Part shown: positions 40,701 to 53,220 of the stretch, one piece after another
Layout: each line of letters starts with the position of its first letter
Position numbering within the stretch: position 1 is the stretch's first letter
Source of the DNA: Fasciola hepatica
Taxonomy: Eukaryota; Platyhelminthes; Trematoda; Plagiorchiida; Fasciolidae
Direction: 5' to 3'
DNA length: 64,000 nucleotides
Assembly: GCA_948099385.1 (NCBI GenBank)
Contig: CANUEZ040000164.1
Span: 1,130,501 to 1,194,500 of the forward strand
The notes under the pieces: model-generated
Database searches by the model: none
Told to the model about the DNA's origin: nothing
Seen by the model: only the letters and a program-made list of their open reading frames with translations
Translations under genes and position numbers: made by a program

Positions 40701-43700
40701 TCCGATGAATGACTACTACGAAGCTGTGGTTCACGATTCGCGGATTTTTCCTTGGAACCTAGCGAAAAATTATTCGTGGATATCCCTTCAATTTGCCTCA
40801 AATTTCCGTGGCAGTTTTACTTGTTATCACTTGTTAAACTAAAATGGTACTGTATTTAATCTGATTAAACCAAAGAAGATGACCATGTACTGTGTTTAAC
40901 TTTTTATTCTATTTTGAGAGGAGTAAATCAAGCTTGGCTTGAACTGAAATCAAAGCGCTTGGAGAGCATATTTATGTGCATGTTCAAGGTTCAAACTACT
41001 AAAATGGTTATTCGATAGACCACAACCGTAAGTTGCTGTTTTTCACAATGTAAGTATCCTGTGATTTTGGGGATTGACCGTACTCGGGTAGCTATTATAC
41101 GCGAGGAGTCAGTATGAAAATGGTTTGTCAAAAGCATGAATTTGCCCCATTTCTAACTGTCCTGTGGTCATTTTTTGTTCAGCTTTATTCCGGTTCTTCT
41201 TTATCCTACGAGTTGGAAATGGCACAGCCAGCCAGCCGATTTGCATTCCGATTCTGTGCCCGTAACTCGGCCGGCTCAGGACCATGGAGTCCGATAGCCA
41301 CTTGTTTAACTCCACCTGCTCGCCCCGGCCAGCCTTGTGGTCTACGTGCCAGTCGTGTAGAGACAGATGCGATCCATCTGCTCTGGTTCTGTCCACAGCC
41401 GAATGGAAGTCCCATTAGCAGTAAGTCATTTTCTCAGATTCCCCGCAGCTGGATTGGTTCAAGTGGCGTGAAACGTTTTTTATTCACCATGTAGTCGTCG
41501 TGACCTCCATTTTCCACGACTAACCCAGTACATACGTCGCCAAATGTCTCCAACCACCCGGTAGGTGGATCTCGTGGTCCCCAATCCAATACACCCAGCT
41601 CGACTAAGCCCACTTATTAAGGTTTACACTTTTGCCTTGTCACGGACTAACTCCACTCAGACTCATCCTCCAACCACTACCTGCTGTTGCAGAATAGTGT
41701 ATACCTATGGAGTCTCTCTGTTGGTATGCAAAACGCACACCTATCATTGTAACTCAGATTGTCTTCCGCTAAGTTACGCTTGAGAGCACTTTTCATAAAG
41801 TCTCCTGAGGTTCTGGCGAACGGGATTGTAAGATCAGTCGATAAATCGAATGAAAAGTATCTCTGAATCCACATTCTGAAAACGCAAAAAATCTCCGATA
41901 AACAGAACTAATGCAGCATTGGTCTTTTTATGGTAATAACCTTTTAAAGACCTTAACGGCACAAGAAGCTAACTAACCTTGAAAAAGAATGTGCGTTGAA
42001 TGAAAACTAAGTACAACTACGTAATCAAAAAGAGTCATTTAACGTGACAAGCTGAAGTTAAAATTTGACTTTGTTTTGAAAAGGCACAGTTGATACTACA
42101 GTATATTCACTGGATGTGCTTGAGTGGACGCTGTTGTCAGTTGTCCGCTTTTTAGCCTATCGTACGCTGAGCACGTTTGCCCCAGTCCACTTTTCACTAG
42201 ACCTTATTCAGTCTGGATATGTATGCGAATGTGCTGATCAAAGCGATTGCTCGTTGTATCATTGTTTGTCGTCGTGCATGGGCGACTTTTTTATTACATG
42301 CTTGCTCATGAGCGCAATGGAAGGAGTATGCCCGTAGCCACAAAGGCCCACTGCACTATTAGGGATAACTGGCAACCAGACTGTGAGACTTGGAGTGATG
42401 GAGAACCACATGAGGTCCCAATAAGTCATGTGTGGTAACGATCGGGACGACATTGGATTACCATCTACCACCAAAGTAATCGCTGATGACGGGGATTTGA
42501 TTCTCTGACCTCCGAGGTGGTAAGCAAACGCTCGAAACCACTCGATCCCTACCAGTGGGAGGCTTGCACGGGCCGCTACATCATTAGGGTCAGAGATTAA
42601 TAAATTATGAAATCCCCAAAGCTTGTTTGATATCACCGAGCCTGCAACTAACACCAACGATTCCACTCTTTATACCAGTTTGTAACATCTGGATACCCCG
42701 TGCATTTGAATTGAACATCCGGGATTCACAGATACCCCACTGCAGCTGATACCTCTTATGGCTAAAATCGTTCAGCTAGCGAAACTCAGTGGGTTGTTTG
42801 TAGTATCCTTGTATGACTGAGATCCCTTACTGATTAGACGCCCACGGAAATCGATCATAATGTGGTGAGTGATTAGTGTGCATTCACATTCAGTGACGTA
42901 AGATTGAGAGAGGTACCACCCTGCAATCTGGATTCGAGCAGTTTCCTTCCTGTACAGCGGATGCTTCCATGGTTTTTTCACCATGGACAAGTTGAATGTG
43001 AAAACTGAATTCTTTTTTATTTGTAACTATTGGGAATGAAACATGGTTTCTCTGCCCCTTTTTGTACGCCTTCTTTTCCCATTCACCCAGCTTCTGTCAT
43101 TTTCTTTCATGCCATAATTCTTTTTACACACAGGTTTCAGAATTGAATTGACTCGTCTGGCCAAAGATCCAAGCATTTCTGCCCCTGATATTCAACTGTT
43201 TGACGTGCCCTCTCCGCTCCGACCGGTTGCCGTGGCTCCGGCGACTACGACACATTCATCAAACCAGTTCATTGTCGCGGAGTCTGATGCCGGGCAAGCT
43301 GCAGATCAGCTCCTGCAACAGAGGTCACAGCCGATTGACTTCGTACTGACTGACCTAGTCCCCGATTCCAACTACCGGTAAGTATCTTCGGTTTCTCTAA
43401 AACCCCTCGAAAATTGTAGATTTTCCCGGTGGATTTCTTCATGCTCGCCGTCGTAGGCAGTTTGATTGATTTGCGACCTAGTTTGCCTCCCGTTCAGCAG
43501 CTTTGGTGCTTCCTGTTGTCCACTGGTTGCGTAGGGGAAAGGAGTCTTAAAGCTCATGTCAGAGAATGCGAAACCGATAATGTACATGTACTGTTGAAGA
43601 TCCAGGCAAGCACATTCTTCAGGCTGTGTCCAGTCCGGTCACCGTACGTACGTCCTTCAAAACACTTCACTAATTGGGATAGCATGCCCACACAAGATGA

Positions 43701-45285
43701 CCAAAAGAAAAGTCACGTGATAAACATGGGTGCACACAACGTAGAACGCACGGGAAATGGTGACCAGTGAAAATCAGCGTTTGCCGTCGGGTTATTGGAA
43801 AAAGTGAAACAGGTGGTCCTGGCGAATGACGTCATAAGTAAGCGTACAATACGATCGACCGACAGAAGACATAGTGGGAATAGAGGAGACATAAGGGCCG
43901 AGGCTCACATGAAGCCTAGATTGGATCGCAAGTTATGTAAACAATGTCGTAAATTGAACTTGCGTAGCAACCGATGAGTTGGTAGACGGCAGACGCAACT
44001 GCGGTAAGTCAGGCATGTTCGAGCATGAGTATTTTCACCCGAGCATAACTACAAGACGGACACATCCTTCCACCGGGGTCACTAGTTAGCACGCGTAGGG
44101 TACACACAACACCGGTCGGTTACAACGTTGACCTCGGGGGTTTCATCTGTCGATTTCTCATGCGTTCATGATTGCTACCTCAGGGTGTACAGCATGCCTG
44201 ATTTGTAGCCTCGTCAGATATGGTCCAAATAACTAATCAGTGGGATTTATGCTGCTAAAGAAACTTCCTTTTCACATAGTTCACGTTTGTTTTCTTATTC
44301 ACATTCTGTGTGGCATCGCGCCTCGGTACTGTGTGCTGGGTTCACGTGGACATATTGATGGCGAAATAAAAAAACGAGAAACTTGAGAGGATAAAAAAAG
44401 TTTGGATTATATTCGATATATAGAGGATATTTTCTGTATATTGGACGAAGATTGTAATGTGTCGGACATTCTAGAAGACTTCAAGCATTGCTCATAGCTT
44501 TCTCGGTTTCACGGTGGAAACATAAGCCGAAAATAAACTAGCTTCTCCCAATGTGTTGATCATCAGACAGGTGAGTGGATCTATCGAATGATGAGTTTGC
44601 GGAAAGAAGACGTGAAACGACCGGTACACAAACCTTCAAAACTTTAGGCAGTTTTGCTATTAGAGGAACCTTGTCCGATGTCTAGTCTTCAGAGGTCGTA
44701 GCACATGCTAACAAGATACTCTGGTAGGCAGACTGAAACTCATAAAACGGGTATCCGGGGAAGTTTATCTTGGAGAAAGTGGAACCAACTACTCGTGCAA
44801 TGCAATTTGTTTGCGTCCCAACGAGGGAACTTCTCTAGAAATTGCCATGAGGAGGAAGAACGACTGACGAAATCACTTAGAGCAATTATAAACTCAAAAT
44901 TCGCAGCTGGAAAACTGAAACGTGTTCTTCACCTCGTCGTCAAAACAAATGCAAGCCAAAGACCGGTTACCCGAGCTGAACTCACCCATGATTGTCTGTT
45001 CGTTTAAGCGCGCATGTGGCGCACGGTAAAGTGCCTGTCTCAACGCTTCAAAAAGCATCACCCGAAGTGGCGGAGTCATGGGAAAGCAAGCACAATCAAC
45101 AGTTCTTTTCTTAGTCCGCTAGTTGATAGTAGTCACAGGAACTACTCGAATGACTCATTCTATGTTGTGTACCGTGTTTCCTCAACACGTCATAGGTAGT
45201 CCGATTCCGGACCCCAGTCACGGCTGAAGCAATGGCTATACGTCCGCACAAAAGCGACTATATGTACATATACTACCTACTGTCA

Positions 45286-45353
<68 letters not shown>

Positions 45354-48300
45354 AGTTGGACTAGTGAATACCATAGCTCTCGATTTTCCTCATCTCAATA
45401 GTTTTAAATAGTTGTGTTGGTTGTAGCTCAGGTTGTTGGTTGCCATGAGGTTTTGATCGCTGACCTTGGCGTTTAGATCGCAAACATTTCATCACCAGTC
45501 GAGGTGACATCGTCAGTATATGTCCGCTGTTGGTATTGACCTTTTGTATTCGTAGGTTTGTCATTAGTCCTGACATTGAGCCTTGTACACGACCTTGTGC
45601 CCAAAGCTCGACGTTTGTTTTTCGTCTTGGTCTCTACTTCCTCGACTTTTGATCTTTGACAGTTGACGTTCCGTTTGGGGAGCTTGACCTCTTGTGTTTG
45701 TGCTGTTGTTCCCATTTTTGATACTTCAATTCCGAAGATGTTTGAGTGTGAAAAATTTAGATTCAATAATGCGGGCTGTATGATTTGGGTACACTGATTC
45801 CATTTCTGACTCCTTTGAGTTCCTTGTGGTTGCTTGATCCAGAATTTTAACCTCATCCAGATCGAATTTGTGTCCCCGTTGATCCTCGTGGACGAATGTG
45901 AGAGAGAATGGGTCATGTCTTTTTGTAGCTAGTTTATGTTCGCGCATTCGAGTGACTACTTTTTCTCCCGGTCTGACCGATGTAACATTTGTCGCACTCC
46001 ATACACTTGGCCATGTGTATAACGTTTCTCCTTTCTTCGGTTTTGAGTTGTTCTTTTGGTTTTGATATGGGTTTTCTCATGATTTTGGTTAGTTTGTGAG
46101 CGAATGTGATGCCTGGAGATTAAAGCAATTTTGCAGCTGTTTCAGACACGTTTTTAATGTATGGTAGAGTGATCCTTCTGTTTGGTTGTGTTCCTTGGTT
46201 TATTTTCCTAAACGTCCCACTCACGGTTCTTCTTATGAAGTTCCTTGGATATCCGTTTCGCTGGAACATTCTGGAGAGGTAGTTTCCTTGCATTCTCAGT
46301 TCTTTTTTGCTGCAGCAGGTTCTAGCTCTCGTCAACAGGGTCCTAATGCATGGCCGTTCATGACGATTTAGGTGATTGCTGTGGAAGATTAATATTCGGT
46401 CTGTGTGTGGTTGTTTCCGATACACGGATGTCTCCAGTGTGCCGTTGGCGTTTCCTTCCACTAGCACGTCCAGCAATGCCAATCGCCCATTCTTCTCCGA
46501 TTTCATGGTAAACTTGATGTCGTTGATGGCGTTACTGATTTTTTTTGTGTTTTAAATATCCGAGCGTTTTATGATGTCGAAAATATCATCCACGTAGGTA
46601 ACTCAAAGTTTCTCCCGGATCCTTCGTAGTGCAATGTTTCCCAGGGTCTGCATCAACGAGGGCTTAAGATGAATCTAGATGAAGTTAAGATTCTGGATCA
46701 AGAAACTACGAGGAACGCGAGTAAGTTTTTGGAAGCCTGGTACTCTTCAAACAACTCGGTCAATAGACATGTTGAATTGCATCACGAGTACAGTCGGATG
46801 AAGGACAGACAGTTCAACTAACTAGAAAAGTTAGTAATGGAATCAGTGTACCCAAATCATACAGCCCGCATTATTGAATCTAAATTTTTCACACTCAAAC
46901 ATCTTCGGAATTGAAGTATCAAAAATGGGAACAACAGCACAAACACAAGAGGTCAAGCTCCCCAAACGGAACGTCAACTGTCAAAGATCAAAAGTCGAGG
47001 AAGTAGAGACCAAGACGAAAAACAAACGTCGAGCTTTGGGCGTGCTGAAGATATTCGTCGTCTTAAGGTTTTCGACCATCGATGTTTACGTAGTATCGCT
47101 AGGATTGGGTGGAATAGCCGAGTAAGCAACGATGAGGTAAGAAAGCGAGTATTGGGTACTAATTCAGAGAACGTTTTGTCACAGCGTATCCAACTTAGTA
47201 GACTTCGTTGGTTGGGACACGTGTTACGTATGGCAAACACACGTCTACCGTACCGTGTCCTATTCTCCGCCCCTTCTAGGGAGTGGAAGAGACCACGTGG
47301 AGGTCAACAGATGACGTGGCAACGAGGAATGAGAAAATGTACAGCAGACTTAGGAAAAGTAGGTGCTTCACGTCTTCATGGTTGGGGTCCAAAAGATCCG
47401 TCTACCAGTTGGCTGGAGACACTGAAGGATATGGCTGCGAACCGCGAACAGTGGCGATCGTGTTGTCACTTTCTATCGAATCAGAATGTTTGATCGGTGT
47501 ACGTTTGTACAGTTAGACTGTGTATTCCGTGTGTTGGCTACTAGGGCATTCTTTCCTTTTCCCACCCATGTAGGTCCACTCCCTGTCCATCTTGTATATT
47601 CATACTTTTTACTTCAACGTGCAACATGGTGAGAAAGGCAGTGGTCAGTGGGGCTTGCCCTACTGTTTAACGCTGTACGATGATGATGATGATGAGCTTT
47701 GGGCACAAGGTCGTGTACAAGGCTCAATGTCAGGACTAATGACAAACCTATGAATACAAAAGGTCAATACCAACAGCGGACATATACTGACGATGTCACT
47801 TCGACTGGTGATGAAATGTTTGCGATCTAAACGCCAAGGTCAACGATCAGCACTTCAATATACTCATCGGTTGGGTATGGATGACAAGTTTATCCCACTT
47901 CAGGAGACCGATTATGCAATGCAGTGTGATGTGCTTGCTAATGCGATTTGTATTTTGAGGCTCGTATGAGATCTTCGAAGCGGCTGGTGTTAACTAGTAA
48001 TTCAGAATGCGAATCCCCGCGAAGGCGATAGAAAGGCCTTATGAAAACCGTCAGAGTGAACTTCAAACATGATCATTGACATTACCTCAGATTTCATCCT
48101 GTTATTATCGAAAATGACGAATCGGTGCCAATAAGAGATCTTTTCGAATGGTGGTATATCTTTCTCCATTCCCAAAAAGGGCAGACCACTGTGGTTTTCA
48201 CACTATTATCTCACTACACAATGAGTGCGAATTTGTTCGAGGGCAACAAAAATAACCACATGTATTACGTGACTGAAGTGTTCTGCATGATTTACAAGAT

Positions 48301-51300
48301 TCATGGAAGAGGCAACCAATATTGATGGTGAGCCATTTTCTGTCCACAGCAGAAGCGGTAGACATTTTTTTCTACGATCCTTTGTTGTGCCTGCTGTAAC
48401 AACTTGTACAAACACTAATGCCTCATTGGCCTGCTTTATACCTCCGTGTAAATCAGAAATCGAACGAGCAAACTGATTACACCCATTGTCGGTCCAGCGG
48501 TAGATCTGGATCGTGCGTGTAAACTTTGTTCTCCCTTTCTTCGATTCATCCCGCTCCACCGCCATATACTGCGTTTCATTTTGATATTAGTCATTAGTTG
48601 AAATGTAACGTGATTAAGAGTCGATAAAATACGAGCTTGTTCACCATTTCGAGTTGCTCGTAGTCGCACTGTGGGTGATACGAACGGTTTTCATACAATA
48701 CTCCATTGTGCTCTTTTTACGAACTCAACAGTTAACCCATTCATATTTCATTGTTTTTTGTTTTGTATATACTCCCAATTTTATCCAGAATTCGCGTTCG
48801 TGCATCGAATGCTCTGGGTTCTGGCACGTTCTCATCTGCGCTCAATGTCGCCACACTCCCACCACTTCCAGAAGCTCCACAGTTCACTGGATTCGCCCAC
48901 TTGACTGCAAATTCTGTGCGCGTTCAGTGGGCTCGACCAGAACCACCGCCACTACCATCTACGGTGCTGTCCTCTCAGACATCAAACATCGCCACCGCCG
49001 GACCCAGTGGAGATGACATGGTAACCACTAACAGCACCACGATGGCTATGACAACCTCGCACGCGACGGGGCGTGCGAAACAGCTTTGTTACACGTTGCA
49101 GCTGAGCCAGGGTTCTGATCCGGAGTACGTAGATTCCTCGTTCCCTGTGTGCGCCTTTGATGCTGTGCAGTCTCATTCAATTTCTTATAACAAATAAATG
49201 TGAAATTCAGTAGGACGGAGGTAGATCACAACCCAATGAAATTGCGCTGCATCAGGGGCTACGGAACTTCTCATTGTAAGGACAGCTTATTGATTCCGTA
49301 CTTCCAGAAAGGAAAATGTTATAATAAGATGGAACAAAGAGGGGAAATTGGGTGTTCCGAAATACTGCGGTGATTAACGATTTGACCAATGCTGTTGGTT
49401 AAGCTTCAGGGATATCTTACATGAGTGGCTTCATGTTTGTGAACGAGATTCACAAAGATAAATCACAGGAGAAGGGGTTAGAGAGGACTTCTGAGGATTT
49501 TAGTTCTCTATGGTGCCGGACGACAGCGGCTATCTCATACCGGCGCATTAAGAAAAATGAGTCGAGTACTTTACCGAGCTACTCAACCACCGTCCACCGC
49601 AACCTTGCTGCATGGTGTTGCCAGGCGATTGCGAGCAATATGAAATTGACCACGATCCACTTAGCCGTAGCCCAGGGGACCGGCAACTCTTCTGTCGCCC
49701 GGCTCGTTACCGTACCTGATCTACTGAGGCCTTGTGTGGTCCGCCACTCCAGGTTTCAAGATCATAGTTACCGGCTCTCCTCAGAAGAAATAATTTTGAG
49801 AATGCCAAACTACGCAAGCGCCCGCCTTCACTCTCACTCCGTTCATTCTTAAACAAATGAGACGCTCATTGCTCTCAACAACTTTCGTAGAAAATTTCCA
49901 ATGAACACATTTGGAGAACACAGTTTGGCGAACAAGCTCGTTTTCAGTGATCCATAATCATGTCATTACATCACAATATATTACGACAAGTCAAAGGGTT
50001 GAACCAATTAGATAAGTGGGAAGTGATGAAATTCCTAATGAAAGGGGGTGGGGGAGGGGAAGGAAACAATTGTAATCCGGGCTTACATCAAAACCGAATG
50101 TGTATTGTTTTTCTCGCGTGTTTTCAGTTTTCATCTGGTCTATGGCCTTTTGTAGGGTGGACGGAGGGCCAGGGAGGCTTAAGGGCACATACAAATTGTT
50201 TTTGAGCACATAGATTTGATTTAAGCCCGGATTACAATTGTTTTCTTCCCCCTCCCCACCGCCCTTCATTAGGAATTTTATCACTTCCCACTTATCTAAT
50301 TGGTTCAACCCTTTGACTTGTCGTAATGTATTGTGATGTAATGGTATGATTATGAATCACTGAAAACGAGCTTATTCGCCAAACTTTGTCCTCCTACTTT
50401 CGTAGACTGAACCGCGAAAATGATTCTGTACACCAATTTCTCCGATCTCCTCTTGCCCTGTTTTTTGCTGAAACCCAAATCTCTCCTTTTTCAAACACCA
50501 CCCGCATTCAATATCCCAGTTACATATTTCATCCCTCTTGTGAGTACTTGTGTTAACTTGTCGTTGGTGCCAGTCGACATTGGTGCGGTACCAAGCCGAA
50601 GGTTTGAGACAACGGAATCTCGAGTGACAAGAGAGCCAATCGCTGGAGTGGGTCGATAATGAGAGATGAGTCTTGTCAGCGTTGTTTAAGCCTCAAGGCG
50701 CGGTCGAACACACCAACCGGACCAATGCGTTGCGTGCAACGAGTGGGCGAATGTGAGAGCAACCTATATACTCTGTGTTTTGTGCTAATAAACGGACATG
50801 ATTGTGAGGTGGATCTGAGTTCTCACTAGAGCTGGTTGGACGCAGTAAAACACCCATTTTTTCTCAGCCATTGTGTGCGCTTGTGTCCACCGACCAGTCA
50901 CCAGTTTCCGAATGCCACACCTAGACTATCCCAGTTGCAAGTTTTAAATATTGTGGTGGAAACTCCATTTTTCCTTCCTTAATCAGTTCTTTCGTATTGT
51001 TTATTGCCATCAAAACAGTAGTAACTCTATCTTCTATTTTTTATCTTCAAACACTGATAACTTGTTTGTTGCGGGCCCGCGCTGGCACGTTACTATCATA
51101 GGAGAATATGATGTTCACAACCAGGAGTTGTTCGTACACTCTTCTGACACTTCGGCTTTGAGGTAGGTAGCCGAAACTTTCGCTGTGGTCCACAACCTCA
51201 GTCGACTGATTGAACCATCGATACGTGTCTCCAGTCGATCTAGCTACCAAGCTCAACATGTGCTCACCTACCAAACGAAGATCCAAAGAACGCTTCGTCC

Positions 51301-53146
51301 GCTGCAAAGCCGAACGCTTGGTTTCGTCCGACACCGGTAGAAATTTTAGCCCTTGCCAAAGCAGTTTCCCGATATTTCTGTCTCTCCAGTTTCCCTAATA
51401 TTTGTAGCCCCCCTGGTGATCTTGTATGTGAACCACACAATAGGACTGAGTTCTTTTCTTCCCGGTTTGCTTCTAATTCCGCCGTAGTCAATTATTCCAC
51501 TCCTCCGGCTTCTACCTCTTCCTATAACCGCCTTTTTCTACCTTGCATTACCACCAAACCGATCCTACAAACACTGCGTTCTCTGGACGTACACAAGTCA
51601 CCCGGTCGGACGGTATTCCACTCATCGTCCATAAAATGTGTGCCCCGGAGTTGACTCCTCCTCTACGCCATCTTTTATGTCTCCCGCTCTATCTCGATAC
51701 TTCTCCAGCTCTTTGGAAACACACCGTAATTTATTTTATTCCCAAACGCGGGGACTTCAAACCCCAACAACTGTCACCCAATATCCCTCACATCTGTTAT
51801 TTCGATCCGATCAAATACGCATGTTCCTCCAACGAGAAGACCTTCTGAGCAACCACTAACTCGGCTTCCGGTCCTGTCACTCTTCAAATGAGTTCCTAGC
51901 TCTCGTTTTACACTCGATGAACATAGAGAATCACATCTCAAAAATCTTCGATCGAAGTTCTACTCTTGAAATTGCCAGCGTTCGGGTCCCCTCCGGCCCT
52001 CGTATCGTGGATATAAGTCCGCTTGGTGAGCGGACCATTTCCATCGGAGATGAGGGTTTTCCATCCCAGCCGTTCTTGTGAATGCTGGCGTTCCCAAAGG
52101 TTCGCTTATCTGGGTCTGCTCTCTTCTATTCATGAATGATCTTTTGTTCAAGACTGCCAACAGAATCCACGCTTCTGCCAATATTGCCACCCTAAATTGT
52201 TCCCTTTCTTACTGTACCCTCCGCCATGCCAACACCAATATCGATCGTGATCGTAGTGCTGTCAGTGTTATAATGGATTTTGACTCCGAACACATCCCAA
52301 TAGGGTCTCACAATCATGTCGACTTTAATGCTTCCAAAACTCCCCTTCTTTCAATTTCCCCCAAACATGATTCGTTCTCGCCGCAACCATCCGTTGATTC
52401 ACTGCGCTTGCATTCCACAAACTCTTTGTTCCTTCTGAGTTTATCAATAAGTTTCCGTTGATCCCCTTTCGTATTTCAGCTTACTTCTCGTGCTGCACGC
52501 AAAGTTGATTCTTCTGTCCCGCGCCAGACGTTTCTCTTCCTCAGGTCCTCTTCTCCTATAGTACAGAGCTCAAACCCGCCCCACAATTGAATACTGCAGT
52601 CATGTGTGCGGTGGAGCTTCGTCTTCTGCCCTTTCTCTTCGTTATCGCATTCAGCGTAAGGCCATCTGGCTGGTTGACGATCCTTCTCTGATTTCCAATC
52701 TGCAGTCGCTGGCCCACCGTCGAACGGTTGCTTCATTATCTTTTTTCTACCGTTACTATGTTATTCTCCATCCTTTGGAACTTGCCTTGGCCGATCGCCT
52801 TACTTTAACTTTTACTCGTCATTCTCTTACGCAAGCAATCATTCATCCTTATGGGGTTTTTGTTCCCGGATATCATGTCTCTATACTCCAATCGTATTTT
52901 TCCCCCCGGGCTGCCGAAGTATGGGACTTCTTTGTCATGCCACCCACCCACAACTTTTCTTTCTTCGAAAACAGTATCAACAGTCTGGTTCTGACATGAA
53001 TGGTATCTCAAACTCCCTCTTACTGTACATCCTTTGGCTATGGGATTCACTCTTCTAATATAAATCACTTTGTGTGTAATAAAAAAGCCTAACGAAACTA
53101 GTTTCTGCCATTGAGAAAACGACACAAGAAATTCCCCGGTGACGAG

Positions 53147-53220
<74 letters not shown>

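Noticed and set aside
45730..47240. Several 70-147-codon frames considered as host genes
   Set aside because: They are Penelope-like and RTE-like coding remnants or their antisense shadows, shown by repetition in the window and by the RT and GIY-YIG motifs.
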